From Haloarcula salinisoli (lineage in GTDB: Archaea > Halobacteriota > Halobacteria > Halobacteriales > Haloarculaceae), in NCBI RefSeq assembly GCF_019599405.1, contig NZ_RKLQ01000001.1, forward strand, positions 930,001 through 994,000: a stretch of 64,000 nt of DNA. The letters are read 5' to 3'. Both the position numbers and the translations under genes were made by a program. Shown here piece by piece: positions 21,254 to 30,301 of the stretch (position 1 is its first letter; each line of letters opens with the position of its first letter). Under the pieces are notes generated by a model. That model had not been told where the DNA came from, did no database searches, and saw nothing but the letters and a program-made list of their open reading frames with translations.

Positions 21254-22264
21254 TCAGTCCCGCAGCGTCAGCCCACGAATCGAGACCGCTTCTTCGCCGT
21301 CCTCGACGTGTCCGATAACACGAGCGTCCTCGCTCGCCTCGACGACCGCCTCGGCGTCCGCTTCCGGAAGCGCCGCGACGAACCCGGTCCCCATGTTGAA
21401 CGTTCGGTGCATCTCCTCGTCGGAGACGGTGCCCTCCTCCTGGACGAACTCGAAGACGGGCTGGGGGTCGAACGCGTCCGTAATCTCGTAGTGGTACGCG
21501 CCCATCCGCGTGAGGTTCGTCCACCCGCCGCCGGTGACGTGGGCGGCGGCGTGGGTCTCGGCGTCACGCAGCGGCACCAGCACCTCGCTGTAGATACGCG
21601 TCGGCGTCAGCAGCGTATCGGCGATGGACTGCTCGGGTTCGGGCGGGAACGGGTCGGTGTAGTCGTGGTTTCTGGTCACGGCCTCGCGGGCCAGCGTCAG
21701 CCCGTTCGAGTGGATGCCCGAAGATGGCCAGCCGACGATGGCGTCGCCGGGCTCGGCCTCGCCCGGGAAGACGGCGTCTTTGGGCGCCAGTCCGGCACAG
21801 GTACCGGCGATGTCCAGCCCCTTGATGACGTCGGGCATCACGGCCGTCTCCCCGCCGACGAGTGCGACGCCCGCGCGCTTGGCGCCCTCGCGCAGACCCG
21901 CACCGATCTCTTCGCTCGTTTCCTCGTCCGGTGTCTCGACGGCGAGATAGTCGACGAACGCGACGGGTTCGACACCAGCGGCCAGCAGGTCGTTGGCGTT
22001 CATCGCCATGCAGTCGATGCCGATGGTGGAGTAGTCGTCGATGGCCTCCGCCACCAGGAGTTTGGTCCCGACGCCGTCGGTGGCCAGCGCCAGATACTGG
22101 TCGCCGATGTCCACGAGGCCGGCGTAGTCGCCCTCGAACTCGCCTGCGGCGCCGATGAGCGCCTTCGTCGCCGCCTCGCTCGCGTCGATGTCGACACCCG
22201 TCTCGGCGTAGGTCAGCCCCTCCGCCTCGTCCGCTTCGTCCTCGCTCACGTTGTCCTCGGTCAT
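21254..22264 (-). CDS. purM: Phosphoribosylformylglycinamidine cyclo-ligase (AIR synthetase)
   Basis: 336 residues from the ATG at 22264 (MTEDNVSEDEADEAEGLTYA). The PurM ATP-grasp-like fold is shown by TYAETGVDID, ATDGVGTKLLVA, the IGIDCMAMNANDLLAAGVEP region and LVGGETAVMPD. The IHSNGLTL and HVTGGGWTNL motifs line the FGAM site. It converts FGAM to AIR with ATP in purine synthesis. A short acidic N-terminal extension is haloarchaeal. A start at 22291 would add nine residues with no support. Monocistronic. Confidence 0.96.
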   Translation of the reverse strand: MTEDNVSEDEADEAEGLTYAETGVDIDASEAATKALIGAAGEFEGDYAGLVDIGDQYLALATDGVGTKLLVAEAIDDYSTIGIDCMAMNANDLLAAGVEPVAFVDYLAVETPDEETSEEIGAGLREGAKRAGVALVGGETAVMPDVIKGLDIAGTCAGLAPKDAVFPGEAEPGDAIVGWPSSGIHSNGLTLAREAVTRNHDYTDPFPPEPEQSIADTLLTPTRIYSEVLVPLRDAETHAAAHVTGGGWTNLTRMGAYHYEITDAFDPQPVFEFVQEEGTVSDEEMHRTFNMGTGFVAALPEADAEAVVEASEDARVIGHVEDGEEAVSIRGLTLRD

Positions 22265-22321
22265 ACCGAAGACGGTGCGTGGGGCGGGCAAAAGAGCATC
22301 GTTCCCCGCTGTAGCACTTAG

Positions 22322-22960
22322 TCAGAGCACGAACAGCGCACCCACCGCGAGGACGAGCGACGGAATCGCGACGACGGCCCAGACGAGCGTGCTCCAGGCG
22401 CGAATCTTGCGACCGTCCAGCGGGCCAAAGGGAAGCATGTTGAACCCCGCCAACAGGAGGTTTATCTGGAGGCCGCGAGTTGTCAGATCAGCCAGGAAGC
22501 CACTCGTCCCAGTGGTCAGAACGAGGAAAAACGGGACCAGGAAGACGACCGAGAGCAAGAGGTTCGTCACTGGTCCCGCGAGCGCGATAAGGCCGTTCTG
22601 TTTCGCGGTGAGGCGGCCCCGGTGGACGACGGCCCCCGGCGCCGCAAAGAGGAAGCCGACCATCGCACCGACGATGGCGACGCCGAGCATCCGGTAGTCG
22701 GCACGGAACGCCGCGACCTGACCGAACCGGACCGCGACGACCTTGTGGGCGAGTTCGTGCAAGAGGAACCCGACGCCGACTGTCAGCAGGCTTATGACGA
22801 GGGTCTCGGCGACGACGACGGCGCTCAGCCCCGCGATGGCGCCGCCGGAGTCGAGTGCGGCGATGAGTTCGCGCTCCAGGAGGAGCGTGAACGCGACTCC
22901 GAGTGCGAGCCACGCGACGGCGAGGTCCCGTAGCTCCCGCTGACTGAACTGGAGTTCCAT
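22322..22960 (-). CDS. Site-2-protease-like M50 membrane metalloprotease
   Basis: 212 residues from the ATG at 22960; a GTG one codon earlier gives a GTGA overlap with the upstream gene. Several membrane helices are evident. The zinc motif HELAH (HExxH) lies in a helix near residue 68, and the second S2P motif is NMLPFGPLDGRKI near residue 175. It should cut proteins inside the membrane. It is the second gene of a pair with the TraB-family gene at 22960-24483. Confidence 0.9.
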   Translation of the reverse strand: MELQFSQRELRDLAVAWLALGVAFTLLLERELIAALDSGGAIAGLSAVVVAETLVISLLTVGVGFLLHELAHKVVAVRFGQVAAFRADYRMLGVAIVGAMVGFLFAAPGAVVHRGRLTAKQNGLIALAGPVTNLLLSVVFLVPFFLVLTTGTSGFLADLTTRGLQINLLLAGFNMLPFGPLDGRKIRAWSTLVWAVVAIPSLVLAVGALFVL

Positions 22961-24483
22961 CACAACACCCCGACGAGTATCTGTGCTCCCTGCTCGATGC
23001 CGGCCCAGAGAAGGCGCGTCACACCGTCGATACCGCCGATGTCGGCCGCCAGATAGGGCAACAGGAGCGGAAAGACCACGTAGGAGGCGACGGCGCTGCC
23101 GACGTTGGCCAGCGCGACGATGAGGATGAGCCGGAAGAGCGGGACGGCCCGCATCCGCGCCATCAGGTCGGCGATGGGGGCCTCCTCGTCGCTCAGTATC
23201 TCGTTGAGTTTCCCGATGTCACCGACGTTGACGGAGATGTACCGCAGTTCGACGTAGCCGGCGAACCAGCCGGCCGCAAGCAGCGGGAAGAGGCTCGTCA
23301 GCCAGCCAAAGAGGCCCGCCGCGGCGGCGGAAGACCAGTGTGCGCCCGCCAGCTTCGCTAACCCGCCCGCACAGACGGCGTTGACGACGACGAGCGCGAC
23401 GAACAGCTCCAGAAGGACGGCCTGGCTCGCACCACCGAGGATGAGCAGGCCAAAGAAGACGAGGAAGGCCAGTCCAATGGCGTAGCCCACGAGTTTGTAC
23501 AGTGAAAATCGGCCGCCGCTCTCGGTGCCGACCAGCGATTCCATCGGCGGGAGTTCCTCGGGGTGGTCGAGGTAGCGCTCGATGCCCTCCCGGTGGCCCG
23601 CTCCGACGATGGCGACGACGTGATAGCCCGCCTCGCGGAGTTCGACCAGCCGGTGGGCGATGAAGGCGTCGCGCTCGTCGATGAGCGCCTCGGCGCCGCC
23701 GGGGGAGAACTGCCGGAACTCCTCCATCATCGCGCTCACGACGTCGGTGTCGGTCATCTGCTCGATGTCGAACGCCTCGACGCTATCCGGGTCGCCCCGC
23801 AGGCGTCCCAGCAGATAGGCAAGGGGGAGTCCCACGAGGAGACTCGCAGTGACGATGACGAGCAGTGTATCGAGCAATCCGACGAGCGCGCCCGGTATCG
23901 TTCCGCCGAAGCCGCCCGCCGGAAGCAGGACGGTCCCGAGGAAGGCGCTGGCCACCACGGCGAACCCACCGCCGAAGACGGCACCGACGGTCAGCCCGAC
24001 GGTGAGTGGTGGGCCCAGCTCGCCCAGCAGGCTCCCCAGCAACGTCAGCTTCTCACGGGCCGTCAATCGGGCCCAGAACCGCTGGACGGTGGTCTGGATG
24101 TCCCGGTCGACCAGGGCGAGGCCCAGTCCGAGTTCCTCGGCGGTGTCGATGGCGGCTTTCATGTCGGCGCCCGGCTCGACATCGAAGCGGTCGCCGAGGC
24201 GAGCCTGGACGTAGGATAGCATCCAGTAGGCCAGGAACTGAAAGACCGTGTTCCCCCGGAGGAGGTCGCTCGCTTCGAGGTCCTCGGGCGTCTCCCCCTG
24301 CATCTGACGGTACCGGCCCTCGTCGAGCTCGACGGCCACGATGTCGGGCCGGCGCTCCTCGAGTGTCGATTCCACTTCCTCGACGCTCTGCTCGGAAACG
24401 TGGGCGGTCCCCACGACTTCGACGGACCCCTCGCCTCTCGGCTCGGGAAACTCGTCGTCCGCCGATGCCGCGTGTTCGGTCAT
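22960..24483 (-). CDS. TraB/GumN-family membrane protein
   Basis: 507 residues from the ATG at 24483 (preceded by an in-frame GTG). The N-terminal half has the TraB signature: VEVVGTAHVSEQSVEEVES, then IVAVELDEGRY and the later VAIVGAGHREG. The C-terminal half has about six hydrophobic segments, typical of the archaeal version. The TraB/GumN fold is thought to be a protease-related scaffold; biochemical function is not established. It is translationally coupled to the M50 protease, so the pair may act together in membrane protein processing. Confidence 0.85.
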   Translation of the reverse strand: MTEHAASADDEFPEPRGEGSVEVVGTAHVSEQSVEEVESTLEERRPDIVAVELDEGRYRQMQGETPEDLEASDLLRGNTVFQFLAYWMLSYVQARLGDRFDVEPGADMKAAIDTAEELGLGLALVDRDIQTTVQRFWARLTAREKLTLLGSLLGELGPPLTVGLTVGAVFGGGFAVVASAFLGTVLLPAGGFGGTIPGALVGLLDTLLVIVTASLLVGLPLAYLLGRLRGDPDSVEAFDIEQMTDTDVVSAMMEEFRQFSPGGAEALIDERDAFIAHRLVELREAGYHVVAIVGAGHREGIERYLDHPEELPPMESLVGTESGGRFSLYKLVGYAIGLAFLVFFGLLILGGASQAVLLELFVALVVVNAVCAGGLAKLAGAHWSSAAAAGLFGWLTSLFPLLAAGWFAGYVELRYISVNVGDIGKLNEILSDEEAPIADLMARMRAVPLFRLILIVALANVGSAVASYVVFPLLLPYLAADIGGIDGVTRLLWAGIEQGAQILVGVL

Positions 24484-24730
24484 CACGCCCGGCTACACAG
24501 TCACTTCCTTTACCGTTGTCGGGTCTGCCCACGCAGTTCGGTCGGCCCAGACAATGACAAACTGTAAAGAGGTGTCAGGTAACCACGTCTCGTTGCCAGA
24601 AAATTACTACTAAATTACAGGAGAGTCTAGAAGTAAACACCATACAGCGGTAGATAACCAGTTAGTAAGTGCCTTACCACTGTTTTAGCAACTATGATAT
24701 GTGTGGACACCAACTGATAAACTGAGACAC

Positions 24731-25006
24731 ATGCACGACCTGACTGGGTTTCAGCGTGACCTGTTGTACGTAATCGCCGGACTGGACGAACCGCACGGAC
24801 TCGCAATCAAGGAGGAGCTGGAAGGGTACTACGAGAGCGAGGTCAACCACGGACGGCTCTACCCCAACCTCGACACACTCGTCGAGAAAGGGCTCGTCGA
24901 GAAGGGCCAGCGGGACCGGCGGACCAACTTCTACACGCTGACCCGACGCGGTGAGCGCGAGCTCGACGCGAGACAGGACTGGGAGTCACAGTACGTCGCG
25001 GCCTGA
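24731..25006 (+). CDS. PadR-family transcriptional regulator
   Basis: 91 residues from the ATG at 24731; ten extra codons from 24701 lack support. The PadR winged helix is typical: LTGFQRDLLYVIAGLDEPHG, EELEGYYESEVNHGRLYPNL and the wing KGQRDRRTNFYTLT. It has no C-terminal effector domain, as usual for the short haloarchaeal form. It is preceded by an AT-rich, gene-free 247-nt stretch (24484-24730) that should hold its promoter. Possible control of the next gene (25092) is inference from distance. Confidence 0.88.
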   Translation: MHDLTGFQRDLLYVIAGLDEPHGLAIKEELEGYYESEVNHGRLYPNLDTLVEKGLVEKGQRDRRTNFYTLTRRGERELDARQDWESQYVAA

Positions 25007-25091
25007 CGCCAGCGAGCTGGTCACCCGCCGGGCCGGCCAGCGTATGGCGCGGTCGATGACGTTTATCTTTCTCGCTGTCGAAGGGGGGCCT

Positions 25092-25547
25092 ATGACACTT
25101 GATGTCGCTGTCCCCGACCGACCGACGCTCTCGGCTGCTGTCGAGGCGACGGAGTACGACGACGTGGACGTACAGGGCGACGAGTACCGACGCGAAGAGC
25201 TCGCCGAGGCCCTGGCCGACGGCGCCTGGTCGGACGCATTCAGCGAGTGGGCCACCGACACCGGCCTCGACGAGGAGACCTGGGCAATCGTCACCGACCT
25301 CGATCTGATTGCCGAGTTCGATTTCTTCTGGGACTCCTTTGCGGGGCGGGTCGGCTACCACGCTCCCGGCTTGCCGGAGAACTGGCGTGAGCGGGAGATT
25401 CACCCCGACATCGAGTCCTGGGAGACCGTCTCGTCGATAAACGCCGGGCTGACCGAACTCGGCCAGGTCGTCTGTGACGTGCTGGCCGACGACTACCTCG
25501 ACTGGGAGGCCCAGGAGGTCGACGCCGGCGACCTCCCCGACTTCTAG
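25092..25547 (+). CDS. Conserved haloarchaeal hypothetical protein
   Basis: 151 residues from the ATG at 25092, with a TATA-like GACGTTTATC about 28 nt upstream. It is very acidic, soluble, rich in Trp (ETWAIV, WDSFAG, ENWRER, WETVSS) and without recognisable motifs. I do not recognise the family. The codon pattern is that of a real gene. It lies 85 nt after the PadR gene and before the HEWD gene. Confidence 0.7.
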   Translation: MTLDVAVPDRPTLSAAVEATEYDDVDVQGDEYRREELAEALADGAWSDAFSEWATDTGLDEETWAIVTDLDLIAEFDFFWDSFAGRVGYHAPGLPENWREREIHPDIESWETVSSINAGLTELGQVVCDVLADDYLDWEAQEVDAGDLPDF

Positions 25548-25626
25548 AGCGACCTCCGGCTCCATCTATGGATAAAACGCTGCGTGGACCGGCACGCTGA
25601 TAACTGTTCACGGGCATGGCTCAAAT

Positions 25627-25806
25627 ATGACAGCGATTACCTCACCACGCGAACGGGAGTGCGAGCGCTGTGGGCGACGTGACGTGTGGGACGACGAGGA
25701 AATCACCTGGCGAATCGCCGTCGTCGACGACGAGAAACAGTCCGGCAATCCACATTGTCTCCACGAGTGGGATATCAACGGGACGTTCAAACCGGTCGAC
25801 TCCTGA
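25627..25806 (+). CDS. HEWD-family small zinc-ribbon-like protein (59 aa)
   Basis: Frame from the ATG at 25627 to the TGA at 25806. It contains ECERCGRRDVWDDEE, a CxxC knuckle, and then PHCLHEWDINGTF. The HEWDINGTF segment is the signature for which this haloarchaeal family is named, as I recall. CxxC plus the later Cys/His could bind one zinc. Function unknown. It lies just before the 3' end of aglB, which is on the other strand. Confidence 0.8.
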   Translation: MTAITSPRERECERCGRRDVWDDEEITWRIAVVDDEKQSGNPHCLHEWDINGTFKPVDS

Positions 25807-25892
25807 CGAGTTGCGGTACCGTCGGTCCTCGCGGGTAGTTCTGCGTCTCTGTTCTTTCGAGGGGGAGCGCAGCGAAAACGAGTCGGCAGTGC

Positions 25893-28800
25893 CTACGGCG
25901 CCGGCTCGGCTGCCGGTCGCGCGAGGCTACCTGCGGTATCGTTCGTGGTGGTCTCGTTCGTGGACGTATCGTCGGTCGACGAGCCGTCGGTCGAGCCGTC
26001 CGTTGTCGTGTTCGTGCTGGTGTCGTTGGTCTCGACCGTCTGGTTGCCTTCCGGGACTGTCAGTTCGACCGTCGTAGCCGACTCGTTCTCGCCGATGACC
26101 TGGCCTTCGGTGACCGTAGCGGTTCCGTTGAGCGGGTACGACGCCGTCGGTCCGACGGGGATACTGAACTCGTAGGGGCCCTGGGCTCGGACGCCCACGT
26201 CCGTGTACCCCTCGTCGGTGCCCCAGGCCTCGTAGCCGGTCGTCGAGTACGGGACGGTCATCTCGAAGCGGCCGTCCGCACCGACATCAACCCGCTGGGT
26301 GTAGGTGAAGCTCTCCCCGGTGACGTTGTTGCGCATCGGGACAGACGCCTCGACGGTGGTGTTTGCCGGGGCAGTGCCCTCGATGGTCCCTCCCTCCACG
26401 CGTTCGAATATCTTGGTCCACGCGGGGTTGGTGTGGTCCATGATGCCGGCGGCCTGGTCGGGCTGGCAGTACGTCTGGTTGCCGATGGGCATGGTGGTCT
26501 GGTTCGCCGTACAGTCACCGGTCGTGGACCGCTGGTTCGGAAGCTGCCCGAAGGCGGACTCGATGAGCTGGAACTGGTTGTGCGCCCCGGAGCTGTAGGC
26601 GCTTCGCTCGCTGGAGCCGACGTAGCGGTAGTGTTCCAGGGCCGAAACCCGCTCACCGGGCTGGGCACCGAACCCACCGATCTGTGAGGTCGCGTCCGAC
26701 TCGGTGTAGTTCCGGGCCGCCTCCATCGTCCTGAACCGCTTTACAGCGGGGCTCCCATCGGCGGGTGTCGCACGGACGGTCTGTCCGCTCCGGGTGGCCG
26801 CGGTGTCCCAGTCGACGACGTAGACGAACGGCTGGCTCGCGCTCTGTGGCTCCTTTGCGCTCCCGTGGTACTCGTAGAGCCGGACGACCATACTCTCGTA
26901 GTAGTCCTGCGTCCGATAGTTGAAGTACTGCTGACTCTGTCGGCTCCGAATCGTCCCGAAATAGTCGCTCCTGGAGACGTTCGATTTGTCGTAGAACCGG
27001 GGCGGTGCGAAGAACTTCCCCTGGCCGGGCCCGCCGTAGGTGTTTGCCATCTTCCAGTCGACGGCCACGTACCTGGTCTTCGCGTCGTCCTCGTCGGTCT
27101 CGTTGAGCACCGAGTTGGCCTCTGTCTCGGTGGGCGAGAGCAGGAAGTTCGCGGCCGTGGTCGCTCCCTGCTGGAACGGGTTCGCGTTCGGAATCCGCTC
27201 GCCCTGAACCGTAATGATGTGGCCGTAGTCCCACCACGACATCACGCCGTACTCGCCTTCGCCGTAGTCGTAGTCGCTGCGGTCGGCATAGGTGCCGTAG
27301 TACTCAAGCGTCCCGTTGCCACCGGTCCCGTAGGCACCTTCCTGTGGCGAGTTCGCCTGGAGCCAGTCCATGCTCTCTGTCCAGGCGGCCGGTTCCTGAC
27401 CGGGACCCGCCTGCTCGCCGACTTCCACCGCCGTCGGCGAGAAGAAGTACGCCGCACCCGGCGCGAACAGGAGCGGCCCGGTCAGAATCAACACGAGCGC
27501 GACGATAGTGATAACCTCGTAGGCCGCGACACCGTCGTCGAACGAGAAGTCGGTCCAGCGGACCACGTAATCGACGGCGACTGCGGAAAGTGCGGCCACG
27601 GGGAAGACGAGATAGACACCGAATCGGATCTGCGTGAACGATGCGGCCAGGATGAACGCGAACCAGACGACCATGAGGAACCGATCTGCGCTCGCGTCCC
27701 GGTCGAATATCTGGTTGAACAACACGAGCAGAGCGCCGATAATAGCAGCGAACAGCGCGAGTCCATGGTACTGGTAGAGGCGATCCGGATCATCGAGTGG
27801 CGTCGCCTCACCGACAGATGTCACGGTGGCAGCCGGGCTTTCGGTGAAGCCGATGACCCGCAGCACCTGGTTGACGAAGTAGCTGAACAGGTCCGGCGTC
27901 AGCACTGCAGTCAGTATCGTAATCGTTGCCAGAATGCCACCGACAGCGACCGGGTAGAGATTTCGGTCGTAATCGTTGGCCTCCACGAACCGAGCGAGCC
28001 AGGCCATAAACACACAGCCACCGGCGATAGCGGCCGCCAGCAGCACCTGCAAGAGCGTGTGGTCCACTGCCGATATGCTCAGCGACTGGAGGACCGCCAG
28101 CTGCAACACGGCAACCGTTCCCAGACTCACAGTGCCGACGATGGCTGCGTGTTCCGGGCTCTTTCCGCGGACGAATTCGATGGTCAGCCAGAGCAGGAAG
28201 AAGGTTCCGAGGATGCCCAGCAGGAGGACGGCCGGCGGCCACGTCCAGAGGTACAGCGAGATAGCGACGCCGGCGAGTATCGAGTAGCCGACCGTCGCCC
28301 TGAGCGCCGGGACGTCGCGGTCGAGGAACTGCTCGTACACTGGCTTGTCTCGTTCGCCGACCGATAGTGCGACCATCACGGCGAGTATAGAGGTCACCTG
28401 CAACAGTCCTTCGGCGACCTGGTGGTCGTAGAACCCGACGATACTCCGCTGGAGGAAGAGCCCGGCCGAGAGGGCGAGTATACCGGCTGCGGTCACACCG
28501 CCGATGCGACCGGCCAGCCGGCGACCCATGTAATAGGTGGGAATCGCGGCAAGGGTCCCCATCACAGCCGGCGCGAAGAGGGCGACCATCGCAACCGTAT
28601 GGGCGCTTGGGTCGCCCAGTCCGATGATGAGCGCAATGGTACCGAACACCTGGTCCATCAGCGTGCCGAACTGTCCCGACCGCGTGCCATACGGGAAGTA
28701 CGTCCACGGGTCGAACGGCATCGTGGCTGGCCAGTTCTCGACGACGTACATCGTCGAGCGGTAGTGATACCACGGGTCAGTCCCAGAAAAGAGGACCTCA

Positions 28801-28955
28801 CCGTCGACGATATACTCCGAGTAGTTCTGGGCTCGATTCCACAACATGAACCCGAGTACGAGGAGGAGGGCTGGTACGTGATACCATGTTTTGACCCTGT
28901 CCAACGTGGACTCAGGTTCGGGGTTTTCGGCGGAAGTCCCCCGTGAGTGACTCAT
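25893..28955 (-). CDS. aglB: Oligosaccharyltransferase AglB (STT3 family)
   Basis: A 1020-residue archaeal oligosaccharyltransferase that moves the lipid-linked glycan onto Asn in N-X-S/T sequons. The N-terminal half is multi-helical, with the external-loop motif FSGTDPWYHYR. The catalytic WWDYG motif is near residue 572 (GVMSWWDYGHI). The soluble C-terminal domain ends in a Thr/Asn-rich tail containing four sequons of its own. A TATA-like AGGCTTATGC (28980-28989) lies about 30 nt upstream. It is divergent from the GT2 gene at 29063 and marks the left edge of the glycan locus. Confidence 0.97.
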   Translation of the reverse strand: MSHSRGTSAENPEPESTLDRVKTWYHVPALLLVLGFMLWNRAQNYSEYIVDGEVLFSGTDPWYHYRSTMYVVENWPATMPFDPWTYFPYGTRSGQFGTLMDQVFGTIALIIGLGDPSAHTVAMVALFAPAVMGTLAAIPTYYMGRRLAGRIGGVTAAGILALSAGLFLQRSIVGFYDHQVAEGLLQVTSILAVMVALSVGERDKPVYEQFLDRDVPALRATVGYSILAGVAISLYLWTWPPAVLLLGILGTFFLLWLTIEFVRGKSPEHAAIVGTVSLGTVAVLQLAVLQSLSISAVDHTLLQVLLAAAIAGGCVFMAWLARFVEANDYDRNLYPVAVGGILATITILTAVLTPDLFSYFVNQVLRVIGFTESPAATVTSVGEATPLDDPDRLYQYHGLALFAAIIGALLVLFNQIFDRDASADRFLMVVWFAFILAASFTQIRFGVYLVFPVAALSAVAVDYVVRWTDFSFDDGVAAYEVITIVALVLILTGPLLFAPGAAYFFSPTAVEVGEQAGPGQEPAAWTESMDWLQANSPQEGAYGTGGNGTLEYYGTYADRSDYDYGEGEYGVMSWWDYGHIITVQGERIPNANPFQQGATTAANFLLSPTETEANSVLNETDEDDAKTRYVAVDWKMANTYGGPGQGKFFAPPRFYDKSNVSRSDYFGTIRSRQSQQYFNYRTQDYYESMVVRLYEYHGSAKEPQSASQPFVYVVDWDTAATRSGQTVRATPADGSPAVKRFRTMEAARNYTESDATSQIGGFGAQPGERVSALEHYRYVGSSERSAYSSGAHNQFQLIESAFGQLPNQRSTTGDCTANQTTMPIGNQTYCQPDQAAGIMDHTNPAWTKIFERVEGGTIEGTAPANTTVEASVPMRNNVTGESFTYTQRVDVGADGRFEMTVPYSTTGYEAWGTDEGYTDVGVRAQGPYEFSIPVGPTASYPLNGTATVTEGQVIGENESATTVELTVPEGNQTVETNDTSTNTTTDGSTDGSSTDDTSTNETTTNDTAGSLARPAAEPAP

Positions 28956-28979
28956 TGGTCTGAGACAGTCCCAAGGCCC

Positions 28980-28989
28980 GCATAAGCCT
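28980..28989 (-). promoter_or_regulatory. TATA-like box of aglB
   Basis: The minus strand reads AGGCTTATGC, centred 30 nt upstream of the aglB ATG. Confidence 0.45.
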
Positions 28990-29062
28990 TTTGACCTCGC
29001 CTCGTTGCGGAGTCCAGTTCGGATAGAAACGCCTAACCGAGCCGGTGGTACATTCTCACATC

Positions 29063-29998
29063 ATGCGCGTATCGGTCGTCCTATGTACGCATACCCTGGA
29101 GCGGTACGATGACTGTTGCGAGGCGGCCGAGAGCGTTCTCGGGCAGTCCCACGAGGACGTCGAACTGGTGCTAGTCTCGGACGGGAACGACGAACTGTAC
29201 GAACAGTTCCAGGCCGATTTCGGGGACAATGACGACGTGCTGTGTACACGGACCGAGGAGAACGTCGGCCTCGCAGCAGCCCGGAACGCTGGGACGGCCA
29301 TCGCCACGGGCGACATCTTCGCCTTCTTCGACGACGACGCTATCGCCGACAGGGACTGGCTCGCGGAACTGGTCTCGGTCTACGAGCAGCGGGACGTCCC
29401 CGCTGCCGGCGGCCGGATGGTGCCCTACTGGGTGGCCGGCAAGCCCAAATTTCTTCCCGAGGAGTTCTACTGGCTCGTCGGCGTCACCCACCAGGGTTTC
29501 GGACCGAACGGCGACCCCGATGAGGCCGGGGAGGTTCGGAACACGTTCGGCTCGAACATCTCCTTTCGTCGCGAGGTGTACGAGACGCTGGGTGGGTTCG
29601 AGCCCGAAATCGGAGGCCGGACCGGCGAGAAGAACCTCCAGGCCGAGGAGCCAGAACTGTGTGCCCGGATGCAAAGCGAGTTCGGACACGGGGTCTACTA
29701 CACGCCCGAGGCAAAGGTGGCCCACAAGGTGTTCGACTACCGGACTGACCCTGGCTGGCTCCTCGACCGGGCGTTCTGGCAGGGCTACTCCAAACGAGGG
29801 ATGGAGGTGCTCGTTCCAGAGTCAACCGGTGATGAGTCGGACTTCCTTCGGCAGCTCCTGTTTGACTCGGTACCGGATAGGGTCGGTGACCTGGTCAAGT
29901 CGCCGTCCGTGGCGGCTGCCCTGCAGTTGTTCACGCTATTCGTCCTGACCGGGTGTGTCGGTGCGGGCTATCTCTACGGCGTCTCGGTGTGGGGGTAA
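29063..29998 (+). CDS. aglG: GT2 glycosyltransferase, AglG/AglI/AglE-like
   Basis: 311 residues from the ATG at 29063 (MRVSVVLCTHTLERYDDC). GT-A fold family 2: VLVSDGNDE, then the metal-binding AFFDDDAIADRDW, then a second motif region with NISFRREV. A hydrophobic C-terminal stretch (FTLFVLTGCVGAGYLYGVSV) anchors it in the membrane. It resembles the glucuronosyl/hexosyltransferases AglG/AglI/AglE that extend the dolichol-phosphate sugar in Haloferax. The exact step is not certain. It is divergent from aglB. Confidence 0.8.
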   Translation: MRVSVVLCTHTLERYDDCCEAAESVLGQSHEDVELVLVSDGNDELYEQFQADFGDNDDVLCTRTEENVGLAAARNAGTAIATGDIFAFFDDDAIADRDWLAELVSVYEQRDVPAAGGRMVPYWVAGKPKFLPEEFYWLVGVTHQGFGPNGDPDEAGEVRNTFGSNISFRREVYETLGGFEPEIGGRTGEKNLQAEEPELCARMQSEFGHGVYYTPEAKVAHKVFDYRTDPGWLLDRAFWQGYSKRGMEVLVPESTGDESDFLRQLLFDSVPDRVGDLVKSPSVAAALQLFTLFVLTGCVGAGYLYGVSVWG

Positions 29999-30301
29999 CA
30001 TAAGTCGGTTCGATACCCCGTTCCGTCTTCGGTTCAAAGCGGAGGACGGCAACAGCAGGCGAACAACGAGGAATTGACCCCACCGCGCTGTGAATCAAAT
30101 ATTGGTTCCCGATGAGAGCGTTCTTTTCCCAAAAGGGACAGTCGTGAAACCGGCCCAGCGGCGTGCATGGCCGTATTAATCGAAGCTACGTCCAGTGGAA
30201 TACGATTTCAGATTGCATGGGGAACAGAACAATCACTGCGTATCAGACTCCTGGGCGAGGACCGAGGAATATATTACCAGCCCATTCGCCATTTCTGGTA
30301 G
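29999..30301. other. Non-coding gap upstream of the GT4 gene
   Basis: No credible gene in about 300 nt. It is AT-richer than its surroundings, with a small tccc-aaaa-ggga inverted repeat near 30128-30139 and the TATA-like AATATATTA at 30268-30276, about 30 nt before the ATG at 30302. Confidence 0.6.
30268..30276 (+). promoter_or_regulatory. TATA-like box of the GT4-flippase operon
   Basis: AATATATTA, the strongest TATA match in the window, at leaderless spacing before 30302. Confidence 0.6.

Noticed and set aside
26865-28367. A 500-codon plus-strand frame opposite aglB
   Set aside because: Antisense to AglB with all its motifs intact; the product is His/Arg-rich and not of haloarchaeal composition.
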